A stretch of DNA of 64,000 nt from Amaurobius ferox (GCA_951213105.1 OX578140.1:115986653-116050652); one strand, 5' to 3'. Shown: positions 39,870 through 53,303, counted from the first letter of the stretch. Numbers and translations: made by a program. The notes: generated by a model from the letters alone, not told the origin.

Positions 39870-42336
39870 ATATTTTACTTATTGATAAATATTATATGTT
39901 GTTTTTATTCAACGTTGTGATCATTTTGATTTAGAACTTATCAAATGAATTACAAAGAATATTAATAGTATTAATATTTATAATGCCACCGGCTACAAAG
40001 TCATAATCGTTGTACTATTGGTATGATTGTAAGCAGGTTCCGAATACGGACGGGTTCTTTGCTCCAGTAATTTAAAATAATTAGTCGAAATTTGAAAGTT
40101 ACATCTTCAGTTTCCTTCTGATAAAAATTTAATACAAGTAGAATTAAACTCTATGAATGTAAAAGAAAGTGGATTTCGAAATTCAAACTCTAGATTTTAC
40201 TTTCCCTACAAACATAGTATAATATACAGGGTGTCCAGTGCTATCGGTGTCCAATGGCTATTTCCTCAGCCGTTAGTCACAGAGATATACTTCCAATTGC
40301 AAAAATGTTTTAAATTTTAAAATCTATTATCTTAGAAAAGTTTAAATCAATAAATACATTTCTGAAAGAAATACGAAATATAAATTTTTATACGGTCCCC
40401 CGGTCTTACCAATTATATTTAAGAAAATCATCCTCACATACAAGTTCGTGCAAAATCTTGCAGAATCTTGTACACCATTATATGACACACGATGAAATCA
40501 TTAAAGTCGTTGCATAATGTAGGGTAAGTCATATGCTGCCCACATCAGATTTTTCATAAATAATCTGTTTTCTAGATTCAACATTTAGCGCATTCAAAGT
40601 TTAATTTTCGAGTTTATGAGTACAAATTTCTCCGAATACATACTGAGAAAAATCATTTAAAACTACAACATGCCATTTTGCATTATGAATAATATTGCGT
40701 TTCTAATTTTGAATGGAAACAAAATAAATCTTGAGTTTAATCGGTGAATTTTAATTAAATTTCGAAGCATTTCTTGAATTTCACATCATGCTGTTATTTT
40801 AATTGACGTTTAACATGTTTTAATTGTCGTAGTAATTATAGTAGAATGTATTTAGTACAGCAATTGTGTTTAGGCCTGTTAAGAACACAAAAACTAACAC
40901 TCTTCAATATTTAGGTTTCAATTTTTTTCATTAAGTTTTATTTTTATTTGCTAATGTATGGTGCTTAGCGTCGAGAATAGTTATCGGCCTCAATTGAAAA
41001 CCGGCACAGTTAGGTTCTATCCAGTGCCCATGTTTCGACCTTTTATGCTTCTCGATGGGAGTTTTGAGGAGATGCTGCGAGATTTAAACCATCCCCCTCC
41101 CCATCTTTGCCGCTCCGAAAGAAAAATCGAAAAGAAGAAAAATAATCTCAGTTAGGATTGGTCCAGTGGTCAGTATTATAACTGTGCAAACATTCAGCCT
41201 ACTAAGCCACTAGACAACTAGTTAGAGATCTGTAAAGACATGAAAATTCTATAATCGCCGCCGAGGGGGATCAAAAATCCGATTACGTGAGGCTCTGGTC
41301 GATGGTCGATACTATATGTGTACAAACAAATTACTTTCAAGTTCACCAGGACGGCTTCAAGAGGTTCGGAAAAAGACTTTAAAAAACATTTACTACGACC
41401 GGAAGTAAATGAAAAATCTGGATCTCTTGGGTGCTGTACCGTAATTGATTCTAAAGTAAATAAAGACCCAACCTTTTAGGTCAACGAAGGTCATTTAGAA
41501 ACTCTGGGAAGATTTTTCGAGACCTTCATTTTTTGCATCCACGAGGGGAATTCAATCAAATATCCTGCTCCGTTATTTTCAGTACCGTAGTTGATATTAT
41601 ATGGGCGCAAAGATTATCAGCCTTCTAGATTATCGCAGGGATTTTGTGGAGGATGGGGATCTGGAAAGACAAAAATACGTTAAGCACGTTAAATAATTAG
41701 ACACTCTGCAAAAAATATATATAAACAACCATAAGAAATTGAGTTACAGCCGCCAAACTCTACATGTATCGTTTGAGGAGATATGCAAATGATTAGTATT
41801 TAGGAGCAAAGAAACGTTTTATTAATAAATGGTGGCAAAAAAAAGATAACAATTTAGTAAGTGGTAAATCCTCCCCTAGCAACTGTACAAGTCGATATTC
41901 GATGCGACATAGAGTCATTTACGTCAATTGTTTACGTCTCTCTGCGAAAGAGTCTTCCACAAATATTGTAATTGGTCAGCTAATTCAGTGGTATTTTATG
42001 TAGTCTGCAATTACCGTCCCAACCAATTTGTGTGAAAACCGAGGAAAACAGTGGAAAATCGTGCTAAACTGTAAAGTAACCATTAAACTAATTCAAATGT
42101 TTTAAATATCTCACTGAGATATTTAAAACATTAGATATTTAAAACATAGTCTTGGGTACCAAGTCTACCTATGTGTCAAATTTCATTGCTGTCGGATGCT
42201 TTCATTTTCCGCTGCGGTAGACACACACACACCCAGGCAGACATGCAATACGTACACATATACATACACACATTCACATATATCTTGTTTTATTATATAA
42301 GAAACGCTTTACCGCATGCTTCATGATCTGCTTTTT
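39870..42336. other. AT-rich intergenic sequence with scattered repeat fragments
   Basis: A palindrome-type repeat core (ttttactttccctacaaaca / tatacagggtg) is at about 40195-40240. Bases 40790-41090 are a diverged relative of 2940-3400. A CA-rich low-complexity patch lies near 42215-42280. Frames of 65 codons or less in this region have no support as genes. Confidence 0.5.
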
Positions 42337-42347
42337 AGTATTTGAAA

Positions 42348-42632
42348 GCCGCCCAGGTGGTTAAGTGGATAGCGTCTCCGGCTGCTGTCTAGTGGGCTTG
42401 GGTTCGAATCCCGAGTAAGGCATGGTTGTTTTCCTGAGGATGAAGTCGGTCTTCCGCCTTCTGGGTCCTCGTTAAATGAGAACCTGCACCCTTCAGACCT
42501 TAGTCAGTGATGCTTGCATGAATTAATAAACTTTGTATTCTTGTCTTGTGTGTCATTCTCTCTGTCCTTCTTCTGGCGTCACTGGACCTGTATTCGTGCT
42601 TTGCAGAAACAGGGGTCATATGAACAACAACA
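42348..42632 (+). mobile_element. tRNA-derived SINE, copy 2
   Basis: Nearly the same sequence as 36296-36585 through the whole body, with A box TGGTTAAGTGGAT and B box GGTTCGAATCC intact, and a shorter CAA tail. Target duplication agtatttgaaa (42337-42347) against agtatttaaaa (42633-42643), 10 of 11 matching. Low divergence between the two copies suggests recent activity. Confidence 0.92.
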
Positions 42633-42643
42633 AGTATTTAAAA

Positions 42644-43420
42644 TCATTTTAATTAACTATAACTTATATGCCAAGTATTAAAGCATGAAATGGCAACAAT
42701 GTTTTATTTCGTGTTTTAGCACAAGGCAGTTTCTAAACTAATTTTTCCCATAGATTTAACATGGGAAATTTAATCAAATTTATCCCGGTCGAATTTCAAA
42801 ATTTGGGCATCATGACCTGGGACTTAATAAATTTTAGTAATGCTCCAAATTTCGCACAAATCGATCAAAAAATCGCAGAAAAACAGTGTCACCAACAGAG
42901 ACGTATTTGAGCCGATAACAAGGAAGTTCCGCTAGTTCCTCGATACGCTTCAACTACGATTGTAGTTTTCTCCAAACATATCCGGAAAAAAATCAATTAA
43001 GCCCTCAACATTTCATTTGCTTAAAATTAATATTCTATTTACTTTGCAATTAATAGTCCTTATTTGATTGGAAGTAACATCAAACGTAAAACACTCTTTG
43101 AATTTAAATGACATTTCCAGATTTAAATTTTTCATCTTAGTAGCGAAGAATTGTCATCGTAATATGTGTTTAATTAATATTTTCATGCTTTCAGTGCTTT
43201 AGTTAAAAGTAGTATGTATACACTACAATATTTCAATGTGTTTATTTTTACAATCCAAGGATATTTGTTATAGTTATATTGGAATTCTGAAATAAGTTTA
43301 GAATTGAGTATGCATGTAAGTGCATGAAGTGCATTGAGTATGCATGTAAGCAAGTATGCATATATGCATGTAAGTGTATGCATGTAAGTGCATGAGTATG
43401 CATGTAGTTAAGTATGCATG

Positions 43421-43422
<2 letters not shown>
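42644..43422. other. AT-rich intergenic sequence
   Basis: No gene recognised. Bases 43315-43420 contain repeated 'gtatgcatgtaagtgcatga' type motifs (ATGCATGTAAG, about 5 times) leading into a TA/TG microsatellite. Confidence 0.5.
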
Positions 43423-43467
<45 letters not shown>

Positions 43468-43468
43468 A
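43423..43468. repeat. (TA)n(TG)n microsatellite
   Basis: About 22 bp TA followed by about 24 bp TG. Confidence 0.9.
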
Positions 43469-43689
43469 TGAAGTAAACTTTGGATATTATTTCCATGATT
43501 CTTTAAAAACCTTTTATTCAAATGGAATATCCATATTATTTATTTATTGCGTTTCCCATGTATATGACATATGCATAAGGAAGGAGGTTAAATTCTCTTT
43601 CCCCAGGCATATATTAGTATATGAACAAATGTAACTGTCAGCAAAAAAAAATCCATACTATTTTGTTTTTATGAAAAAGTTTTCCTTGA

Positions 43690-45660
43690 AACATCTATTT
43701 ATCAGGATTTGCTGAAAATAAGAACCAGCATCAATTTCTTAAGGAAAATGGGGATTCAATATATATTTCTATTTCTGGGATATTTTTCCCGTTTATGATT
43801 CAAAAGTTCTCATTTTACTTTACATATCTGTTTCTCAAAGAGCGGCTATAGCTACAGCTTAAATAGTAGCTGTAGCTGATATGGATTCATTCTAAAATTC
43901 TGAAGAAGGTAGGGGGGTTCTATAACAACTTTCACTTCCGAATTCATTTCCAATTCAGGCACGAAATTTTCCTTTGAAACATCCATTTCCCAGAAGTGGT
44001 TATAGATATAGCTCAGAAGTTGACTGCTATAAATTCAGTATTAAATATGAGAGAGAGTTGGGGACTAACTAATACTTCCACTTCGGATTCTGACAAAGTT
44101 ATTTGCTATCAGAAATTTATATTTTCCTTTGAACGTCTATTTTTAGAATAGACCATTGATATATCTAAGATGATGACTGACACAGATTCAGCATTCAGAC
44201 GGGAATACTGAACCCGTTTCGATTCTTTTTCCAAGTCCAATAATTTTTTTGAAACATCTATTTCTTAGGATTGGCTATAAATAGAGCTTAGGTGATGACT
44301 GATTTGAATTCAGCTTTCAGACGGGAGTATTGGGGACTTTCCCCCTTCCGATTCTTTTTCCAGGTCTAATAATTTTTTCGAAAGACCCATTTCTTAAGAT
44401 TGGCTATAAATAGAGCTTAGGTGATGACTGATTTGATTTCAGCATTCAGACGGGAGTATTGGGGACTTCCCCACTTCCGATTCTTTTTCCTGGTCTAATA
44501 ATTTTTTCGAAACAACTATTTCTTAAGATTGCTATAAATAGAGCTTAGGTGATGACTGATTTGAATTCAGCATTCAGACGGGAGTATTGGGGGCTTCCCC
44601 CCTTCCGATTCTTTTTCCAGGTCTAATATTTTTTTCGAAACACCTACTTCTTAAGATTGGCTATAAATAGAGCGTAGGTGATGACTGATTTGAATTCTGC
44701 ATTCAGTCGGGAGTATTGGGGACTTCCCCCCTTCCGATTCTTTTTCCAGGTCTAATAATTTTTTCGAAACACCTATTTCTTAAGTTGGCTATAAATAGAG
44801 CTTAGGTGATGACTGATTTGAATTCAGCATTCAGACGGGAGTATTGGGGACTTCCCCCCTTCCGATTGTTTTTCCAGGTCTAATAATTTTTTCGAAACAC
44901 CTATTTCTTAAGATTGGCTATAAATAGAGCTTAGGTGATGACTGATTTGAATTCAGCATTCAGACGGGAGTGCTGGGGACTTCCCCATTCCGATTCTTTT
45001 TCTAGGTCCAATAATTTTTTCGAAACATCTATTTCGTAAGATTGACTATAAAGAGAGCTTAGGTGATGACTGATTTGAATTCAGCATTCAAACGGGAGTA
45101 TTGGGGACTTCCCCTTCCCCTTCCGATTCTTTTTCCAGGTCTAATAATTTTTCGAAACACCTATTTCTTAAGCTTGGCTATAAATAGAGCTTAGGTGATG
45201 ACTGATTTGAATTCAGCATTCAGACGGGAGTGCTGGGGACTTCCCCATTCCGATTCTTTTTCCAGGTCCAATAATTTTTTCGAAACATCTATTTCTTAAG
45301 ATTGGCTATAAATAGAGCTTAGGTGATATCTGATTTGAATTCAGCATTCAGACGGGAGTACTGGGAACTTCCCCCTTCCGATTCTTTTTCCAGGTCCAAT
45401 AATTTTTTCGAAACATCTATTTCGTAAGATTGACTATAAATAGAGCATAGATGATGACTGATTTGAATTCACCATTCAGCTGGGAGTACTGAGGAATTTC
45501 CCCTTCCGATTCCTTTCCCAGGTCTAATAATTATTTCGAAACATCTATTTATTAAAATTGGCTATAACTAGAGGTGATTACTGATTTGAATTCAGCATTA
45601 AATTCTAGAGGAGGTTCACTGAAGATTTCCATTTCCGGTTCTGGAGAGGACATTTCCGGT
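43690..45660 (+). repeat. Satellite-like tandem array, period about 128 bp
   Basis: The marker gatgactgattt recurs at about 44294, 44423, 44551, 44680, 44808, 44937, 45065, 45197, 45324 (changed), 45453 and 45575 (changed), giving spacings mostly of 127-129 bp. Each monomer carries 'tggctataaatagagcttag', 'ttcagcattcagacgggagt', a C-rich 'ggacttccccccttccgatt' block and 'ataattttttcgaaacacct'. Monomers decay at both edges (about 43,690-44,170 and after 45,540), as expected of an old array homogenised in the centre. No coding frame spans it. Confidence 0.92.
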
Positions 45661-46780
45661 TTTTCCAAAAATTCGTATGTGTGTAGGAAATAAGTAGAAA
45701 ATTGAGAAAAATGATTAACATTTGCACCAATATTGAAGCTTACGTACCATATGCTACCATAGGAATGCTTCCTCTTAGGTATATTTTTATTGTTGGCAAT
45801 ATATCACTGAAAATAAAAAAAAATCTTAAAAGTCAAATTTTAGTAAAAACGCAGCAGAATACCAAAATTGTAACAACAACGAAATACTTCGGACAAGAAT
45901 CCTTCTTGTTCTACAGAATACTAAAACAAATCAACTAAGGTAATCAAGTACATGGTGACCAATATTTTTCTTTTTAGCTATATTTGTAAAAAAATTGAGA
46001 TTTCGTAAAAAATTTGAGATTTTATTTTAAACACGTTATGCTATCCCTATATAAAAGAAATTTCCCTTAGAGAATGTAATTAAAATAATAAATGTATCTG
46101 AACCATGACTTTGACTTCAGCTTCATCAGCTTCGATTTTGTGGAAGAGAAATAATAGAAATTGGCTCACCTATTATTAGATTTTACGTATGATACGTATG
46201 CTTTTGATGTTAATTATTGAAAACGGCATACCAAATTTTATTTAATTCCGTTGATTAGTTTCAAAGATACACTTTCTGTGAAAAAAAAATGGAATTTTCA
46301 ACATTTCAAGCAAAATGCATAACTCTTTAAAATATAGACCATTGTTTTGGTTAAAACAATTTTTTGCTTTCAATCATTTGATAACAGTGAACATTAATTT
46401 TTGAAAGATTTTCTTTAGATTCGTTGGGATTTCAGATCAAAAATGTGCAATATCGTAACTTAGTGGGAACAATGTGAAAAAAGGAGTGAGAAGCAGCGGT
46501 AATAAAAAACATTTTTCGTTGTTGATGTATATTTTTGTTATTTATGAGTGAAAATTTTCACGAAGAAATGCGGTTTTTACACACAAGCTATAAAATCTCT
46601 AACAGTATTATTGACTTTTTAACTTTTTAACTGACAAAATACACTCTGTTGCAAATAAATATATGCACTTAAAAATTTAGCTACAGCCGCGACATTACTT
46701 GGAAAGCAAATGCCATTTTAAGAGTTCTGCAAATGATCAAACTATCACGCCAATGATGTTATTGGGTTCATGCAACGCGC
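45661..46780. other. No gene recognised
   Basis: AT-rich sequence. The 78-codon frame at 45702-45938 has no recognised family. Confidence 0.45.
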
Positions 46781-46859
46781 TTGAGAACTCCACACCAAGC
46801 AGGATTTAAACAACCGATGTTATTACTCACCGCAATTGGAAGGGATTTTATGCTTTGGT

Positions 46860-47400
46860 ACAGCAAGTTATGTACAATGATGCCTTTGGGACTTACTCGA
46901 CGGCTTTGCACAATATTGTCGGATTTAGAGAGAGGTCGCATCATAGACCTAAGGGAAACTGGTTGGTCCAACAGACATTAGTTTGACGTCCCAGACAGAC
47001 AGCTGTTTGAGATGTTCGTGCAGTCAAGAGAGGAACCACGTCCACATCAAGCTGTTAGCCATAGCTGTTAGCTATTCGAAGGCATTTGGTAGCCTCCATA
47101 TATCATGTATCGGACTATTCGGAAACGAATGGCAGAAGGTGAAATTAGATGTCGATGTGCATTACCACTGACGCCTCAATATAGGTAGAGACGTCTGGAT
47201 TGCTACCTAGATTAGACATAGCCCAGGAGGCATGTCTTCTTTAGCAACGAAAACACTTTATCAGTTCTGATAACCACCGTATAGGTGAGGAAAATCCAGG
47301 CCACTCGATTTCCCCTAGGGTACAAGCAGCTGTTTGGTGGCCGGGAATGGAAATCAGCGGAAACCGGCTTCCATGGTCAGCGACAAAAAATGGACTGCAT
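46860..47400 (+). pseudogene. Tc1-like transposase relic
   Basis: Fragments in order: LSDLERGRIIDLRETGWSN (helix-turn-helix, about 46915-46972), YRTIRKRMAEGEIRCRCALP then LTPQYR (about 47107-47185), VFFSNENTLSVLITTV (first catalytic region, usually FSDESRF, about 47238-47285; Asp changed to Asn). Multiple frameshifts. The C-terminal half is not recognisable. Confidence 0.7.
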
Positions 47401-48059
47401 TTATTGAATTCTTAAAAAAATTTACAATTGAAGGAATATATCTGGATAATACAAGCAGTTTTACATAAAGTTTTAATAAGACTTAATGAAATTAGGAAAA
47501 GTAATGAGAAAATTATTAAGATCGAAAAATTAGAAAAACATTTGTTACTATTAAAGTATTGATTTCATCCTTATTTTGATAGTGTTAAAGATTAAATAAA
47601 TATAATTTTATGATAAAATTTTATGAGGCCGAAATAGCAACTGCGTAGAATTTGGAATATATACAAAAAGAACAGAAGAAATAAATTTGAAAATATAAAG
47701 GAAATCTTGAAAACTACAAAATATTTGAGTATATACATTAAAGAACGTGGAAATTTTTAGTATATACATAAAGAACATAGTAAATACAGAAATTTTGAAA
47801 AATACAAAAAATTTGAACATATAAAAGAACATGGTAAATGAAGAATTAAATATATACAGAATAACAGTTAATAGGGAGAAAAGTAAAGATATTAGCCTTG
47901 CTCTCCATATTGTAAAATACGATACCAATATAATACTTTTATATACAATTTGTGAACCATACATTTTAATTTAATGCATTTTGTTACAAAAATTAGAACA
48001 GCGTCAGCCTCATTGATCACGAACATTGAAAGCAGAAACACGCACACAAACTTGTCATT
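47401..48059. other. A-rich intergenic sequence
   Basis: Contains quasi-repeats of 'atatacataaagaacatagt' type between 47690 and 47840. Frames there are low-complexity. No gene. Confidence 0.5.
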
Positions 48060-48281
48060 TGATTTTATTTGATGGTGGTGGTGGTGGATTATGGTTTAAT
48101 GGCACAAGATCCAAAGAGGATATGCTGCGCCAGACATATGGTAACGAGATACATAAAATAGTATGGATTGAAACACGTGTATAATTAAAAAGAGTGATAA
48201 TGTGTGAAAAACCATGACTATGGAACATGTACAACAATGCCAATGATATGAAAAAAGGCTAAAATGTTATAAAAGGTGAAG

Positions 48282-49070
48282 TTAAACATGATGGAAAAAA
48301 CCAATGTCCAATAGGAATGGGAAAAGCTCTAAATGAGGATTTTCTCCAATCAATTCTGCCAAATGTATAGTATAAGTCTTGAAATGCTTAAAACGAAAGT
48401 GTTTATATTTTGCACACTCAATTAAAATATGTTTAATACTTGCTGGGGTCTGACAACTATTACAAAAGGGTTCAATTTCTCCTAAAAGTAAGTGTCTATG
48501 AGTAAAACGAGTATGACCAATGCGCAAACGAGTTAAAAGTACTTCAAGTTTCCTACATTGGAAACTACTCCACTTTTGTATTAAGGGTTTTATCTCATAC
48601 AACTTATTATGAGACTGCTGGTTCCAGGAATGCTGCCACTTGTTATAAATATTTTTCGAAATGAATTGTTTGATATCAGTTAAAGGAATAGTCAGGTTTA
48701 AAGTTTGAGTTGCTGATTTGGAAGCAATATCTGCCAACTCATTTCCTCTGATACCAACATGTCCTGGCACCCAACAAAATTCAGTATGGTATCCATGCAC
48801 CTTCAGACGATGTTCATACCTAAGGATATCAGAGGCAATAGGATAGTTCATAGCCGTCCTAGATGATAAGAGTTGCAGCGAACTCAATGAATCGGTATAA
48901 ATGATGTGCTTTTTAGAAATTTGATGAGATATAAATATAAGACTCTGGTATATTGCCATAATCTCAGCAGTAAAAATAGAGCACGATGCGTGCAGTTTAA
49001 AAGACTTTATAGCATTATTAGATACATAAGCCAAACCAACGTAATTGCCTACATTTGAACCATCTCTCTT
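48282..49070 (-). pseudogene. LINE ORF2, RNase H domain and C-terminus
   Basis: The catalytic residues of RNase H are visible: E in TAEIMAIYQSL, D in IYTDSLSSLQLL, and D in GNELADIASKS, with WVPGHVGIRG before it. A Cys/His-rich end (CNSCQTPASIKHILIEC) follows. The upstream TDGS segment is disrupted by a short tandem repeat (49066-49145) that breaks the frame; the true domain continues upstream to about 49070 (KRDGSNVGNYVGLAYVS). The C-terminus is complete, ending FHHV. Confidence 0.88.
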
Positions 49071-49145
49071 AGTAAAATTACTCTTAGTAAAATTACTCTT
49101 AATTTCTCTTAGTAAAATTACTCTTAATTTCTCTTAGTAAAATTA
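49066..49145. repeat. Short tandem repeat inside the LINE
   Basis: ctcttagtaaaatta occurs at 49066, 49081, 49106 and 49131, with ctcttaattt spacers between the later copies. It expanded within the ORF2 region and breaks the frame between RT and RNase H. Confidence 0.85.
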
Positions 49146-51886
49146 CTAAATGGGTTGAAATATATAAAATCTGGAACATGCCATGCAGTGTTTCAAAACC
49201 CTTTGTTTTCCTTACATTCAGATCTTCTTGTGGGGTTGTTGATAATATATTTCGTATCCGCTTACCAAAAGAAGGAATGCATGAGGATCTGTTATCATAG
49301 AGTCGATCATAATGCTCGTCTAGTATTAATCGTTCCAGAGGGTGGTTCTGTAAGGACATGACCCGATAGTAATAATTCAGCATCAACTGTTCACGCCTGA
49401 ATTCTAGAGGTGGCTCATTGCAGTACGCATATAAGCTTTGAGCAGGAGATGTTCCAAACGCACCTGAACATATACGTAATGCTTGATTATGTATTGTGTC
49501 GAGTTTCTGGAGAACAGAAGTTCGTGCACTCCCATAAACATTGCATCCATAATCAATCTTGGAACGAATAATAGACCTATATATACGTAGCATTGTAGTT
49601 GTATCTGCACCCCATTTTGTATTTGACATAACTTTTGGAATGTTAATGGCTCTCTCACATTTCTTTCTCAGTTTCTGAACATGGGGTAGGAACGTGAGTT
49701 TCCTATCGAACCAGACTCCAAGAAATTTCACTTAATCAACAACAGCAATTTTAGCATTCTCCATGAAAATCTCTGGAGGTAAGTGAAGACCTCGTTTTCT
49801 AGTGAAATGAACGCAACAAGTCTTTTAGGTTGAGAACCTGAATCCATTAAGATTATCCCATCGCAGAATGCCATTTACTGCAGTTTGACACTGTCTTTCA
49901 ACGGTACGCATATCATGTGCTTGGTATGAAACTTGCAAATCATCAACATAGAGACTTTTATGAACTGATGATGGTAGATGGTTTAAAATACTGTTGATTT
50001 TTATAGAAAAGAGAGTCACACTCAACACACTTCCTTGTGGCACACCCTCCTCTTGCCCGTGAGGGTTTGAAAGAACAGTACCAATACGTACTTTGAATGT
50101 CCTATGTGCTAAAAAGTTTTGTATAAAAATGGGAAGATTTCCTTTTAAATTAAAATCAAAAAGGTCCTTAATAATACCATAGCGCCTTGTGCGATCATAG
50201 GCTTTGTCAATATCAAAAAATATTGAGACTAGATTTCACCTGAGGTAGGCAGTCCTGATCTGGGATTCCAGAGCAATAATATTGTCAGAGGTAGATCTTC
50301 CTCGTCGAAAACCACTTTGATGTGGGGATAAAACTTTATTTGCCTCTAGGAAATAAACAAGTCGGGCATTTACCATTTTTTCCATAATTTTACAAATACA
50401 GCTTGTCAAAGCAATGGGTCGGTAGCTTGAAGGACTTTTGGGGTCTTTTCCTGGTTTTATAATAGGTATGGTGATTGCTCTTTGCCAGGATGTCGGAAAC
50501 TTATGTTCCATATAAATCCTGTTGTACAGATATAAAAGATTCAATAAAGACTCGTGAGAAAGGTGTTTCAGCATAGTATAATGGATACCATCTGGTCCAC
50601 TGATTGTATGCCAAGTGTTTGGCTTGTGAGAAGACAATTAGTTTCTTTTCTGATCTGATCTCATGTGACAGGAATGGTTCTGAATAACTTGCTGAGTTTG
50701 AAACATCTGCAAAGGCTTTGGCTATTTCATTTGCTATTTCTGCCGGAGAGCTAATGATTGAGCCATTACTATTTATAACAGATATAGGATGGTCATTATA
50801 GACACCGGAACACTTTCTGACCTTTTCGCATATTTTCTTGCTGGAAATGGAAGAAGTTAGTCCACTGACATACTCCTCCCATGGCTCTCTTTGTCTTTGT
50901 CTGCGTATCCTACGAGCAACTGCTTTTGTATATTTAAATGAAGTAAAATTATCAGTCGTAGGATACCTTCGAAATTTGGCCCAGGCTTTCTTTTGTTTTT
51001 TGTATGCCTCGCGACATTCTTCATTCCACCAAGGAAAGCGATACTTAGATGTTTTTCCAGAACTCTTAGAGATTGTAGTATCAGCAGCCTTAATCAAGAG
51101 ATTTGTAATATTGTTTACAGCTGTATCGATGTCACAGCTCTAAACTGCGTCATCAGCTATCACAGCTTGGGAAGAAAATGTCAACCAATCAGCTCTCAAA
51201 ACGATATATGGCGAGGGTTTCACAGGTGATCTGATTTGATTGTTAAAGAGAACAATGGGAAAATGGTCGCTATTGCGTAGATCTTTGTCGGCTAAAAAGG
51301 ACCAATACGGAAGGACTGATGGGGAACAAAAAGCAAGATCGATAGTGTGAAATGTCTTGCTTGGTTGATGAAAGTAGGTATGTTCATTGCTATTTAATAG
51401 GCATAGGCTGTGATCACTAATGCACTGTTCAATTTGCTGTCCTCTGTGATTCATGTCAGAACTACCCCAAAGAGGGTTGTGACCATTAAAGTCGCTTAAT
51501 ATTACGAATGCCGGAGGTAGTTGACCAATCAAATCATCAAGTTCCTTGTGATCAATATTATCATTTGGTGGAATATAAATACAGCATATTGTAATCAATG
51601 TCTTAATATGGATAAGAGCAGCAACAGCTTGTAAGTTAGTGGTAAGTTGTACATTGGAGGTAGGGTAGTCTTTGGAAATTAGCAATGCTACTCCCCCAGA
51701 AACCCTGCTGTTTTGATCAAAATCTTTGCGAATGCAAGTAAAGTGTTTAAAATTTATACTATTGTTAGATTTTAAAAAAGTTTCTTGAAGACAGACACAA
51801 ATGGGATGGTAAGTATTAATTAAGGATTTAACCTCAAACAACTTGGTCTGCAAACCACGGCAGTTCCAAGAAACCAAAGAAGACAT
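49099..51886 (-). pseudogene. LINE ORF2, endonuclease and reverse transcriptase
   Basis: The AP endonuclease is complete in 51886-51140: LVSWNCRGLQ, LQETFL (catalytic Glu), GGVALLISK, ILSDFNGHNPLWGS, and TIDLAFCSP then SDHFPIV (catalytic Asp/His). A TAG stop at 51142-51140 interrupts it in frame. RT follows: RFPWWNEECREAYKKQKKAW, then KPGKDPKSPSSYRPIALTS (after a frameshift near 50,635), FFDIDKAYD (motif A, after a second frameshift near 50,235), EGVPQGSVLS, and the catalytic LYVDDLQVSY near 49,950. Two more in-frame stops follow (RFST*, then VD* just before VKFLGVWFDRKLTF near 49,731). Confidence 0.88.
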
Positions 51887-52079
51887 TATGTAGGTTTTTT
51901 CTTTTTTGGTGAACGAGAACTGTTCACCCTGGACCTATTGAATGAAGGTGGCAGCACATCCGTCAACATTGTTTCGTCATCCGAAACACATAGTTGTACT
52001 GCATCATCAATAATGGCATCCTTTTTTGCATCTACTCTTTTTAATGATTTTCTAGGTGTAAGTTCATCTTTCTCATTTT

Positions 52080-53303
52080 TTAATTTTGATTTTTGGTTGG
52101 ATTTTTTTTTTTGTTCATTGTAGTATATGTTTCATTATCCCCACTGGTACTTGGTTTATTTGGCTGTGAAAACTCTGGTCTAAATGTTGCTAAAGTTATG
52201 GCAGATTTAGGTTTAAATTGAGTACTTGATGGGTTAGTAGGATTTGGACTGTCTTCGGGCACAGAAATGGGTTCGGTTTGTGTAGCAATAGATTTTTTCT
52301 CACATTGCGTGGCAACAGAAGTTGAGGATTTAGTGGCTACAGTGGCAGAGGATACACCTTTAGCTGTACGTGGTGTTACTATTTTACGTGCTTCAGGGAA
52401 AGAAATATTATTATTCATTTTAACAGTTTGTATTTCTTTTTCGATCTTCCATTTAGGGCATGAACGAGCATATGACGGGTGTTCACCATCACAATTAACA
52501 CACTGAAATTTTTTTGTACAATTTTCAGATTCATGTCCGGGCTCAGCACACCGGGCACATGTTTCATATTTCCCTCTGCATGAATTTTTAGAATGTCCAT
52601 ATCTTTGGCACTTAAAGCACCTTATTGGATTTGGAACGAAAGGACGGACTTTGCACATCAGATAGGCTGCTTTAATTGTTATTGGTAAATCTGGCGATTT
52701 AAAGGTAAGTATGAGGCGTTTAGTTGGTAAGACTTTACCTTCTCTACGAATGTTGATACGTCTTACAGCGCACACATTTTGGTCAATTAAATTTTTCAAA
52801 ATTTCTTCCTCACTGTCATACATTAAATCTGATTCCGAAATTACACCTCTAGAATAATTAAGCGACATATGTATGTTTACTGTGATCTTGAAACTTCCAA
52901 TATGGTTCATTTTCATTATGATTGTTGCTTGAGCATTTGTGGTAACATGGACCAAAAGGTCACCGGATCTTAGTTTTTTAACATTTGCTGCATCACCTAC
53001 ATAGGCAGCTATACTTTTTTGATTCAAAAAAGGTGAAACATTTGCAAAAGCTCCTTCAGACTTCTTTATGATAAAATATCTAGCTTTTGAGGCATTACAT
53101 GATGTTACACAACTTTGTCCCATACCGCTGTGAGTCACATCTTTTGGCTTTGAGGATTCAGAGATCTCAACCCTCTCAGCCCAATCCATACGTGATATAT
53201 TTGGAGGAACAGCATTTTTCTCATCTGAAGAAGAGAATGAAGAACCTGAGACAGAAAACAATCTCAAATTCTCCATGCTTGTAACCACTAATAAAAAAAC
53301 CAC
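52080..53303 (-). CDS. LINE ORF1, gag-like nucleic-acid-binding protein
   Basis: Open for 407 codons. The likelier start is the tenth codon (MENLRLFSVSG, 53276), which fits the ORF1 of such elements better than the first. Residues about 225-285 hold three zinc knuckles: CFKCQRYGHSKNSC, CARCAEPGHESENC and CVNCDGEHPSYARSC. A preceding domain (about 95-210) resembles the RNA-binding part of I/Jockey ORF1 proteins. ORF1 is undamaged although ORF2 is broken. Its role in the family is binding LINE RNA. Confidence 0.85.
   Translation of the reverse strand: MVFLLVVTSMENLRLFSVSGSSFSSSDEKNAVPPNISRMDWAERVEISESSKPKDVTHSGMGQSCVTSCNASKARYFIIKKSEGAFANVSPFLNQKSIAAYVGDAANVKKLRSGDLLVHVTTNAQATIIMKMNHIGSFKITVNIHMSLNYSRGVISESDLMYDSEEEILKNLIDQNVCAVRRINIRREGKVLPTKRLILTFKSPDLPITIKAAYLMCKVRPFVPNPIRCFKCQRYGHSKNSCRGKYETCARCAEPGHESENCTKKFQCVNCDGEHPSYARSCPKWKIEKEIQTVKMNNNISFPEARKIVTPRTAKGVSSATVATKSSTSVATQCEKKSIATQTEPISVPEDSPNPTNPSSTQFKPKSAITLATFRPEFSQPNKPSTSGDNETYTTMNKKKNPTKNQN

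Noticed and set aside
44170..45640. CRISPR-like array
   Set aside because: Monomers are contiguous with no unique spacers, and the genome is animal.
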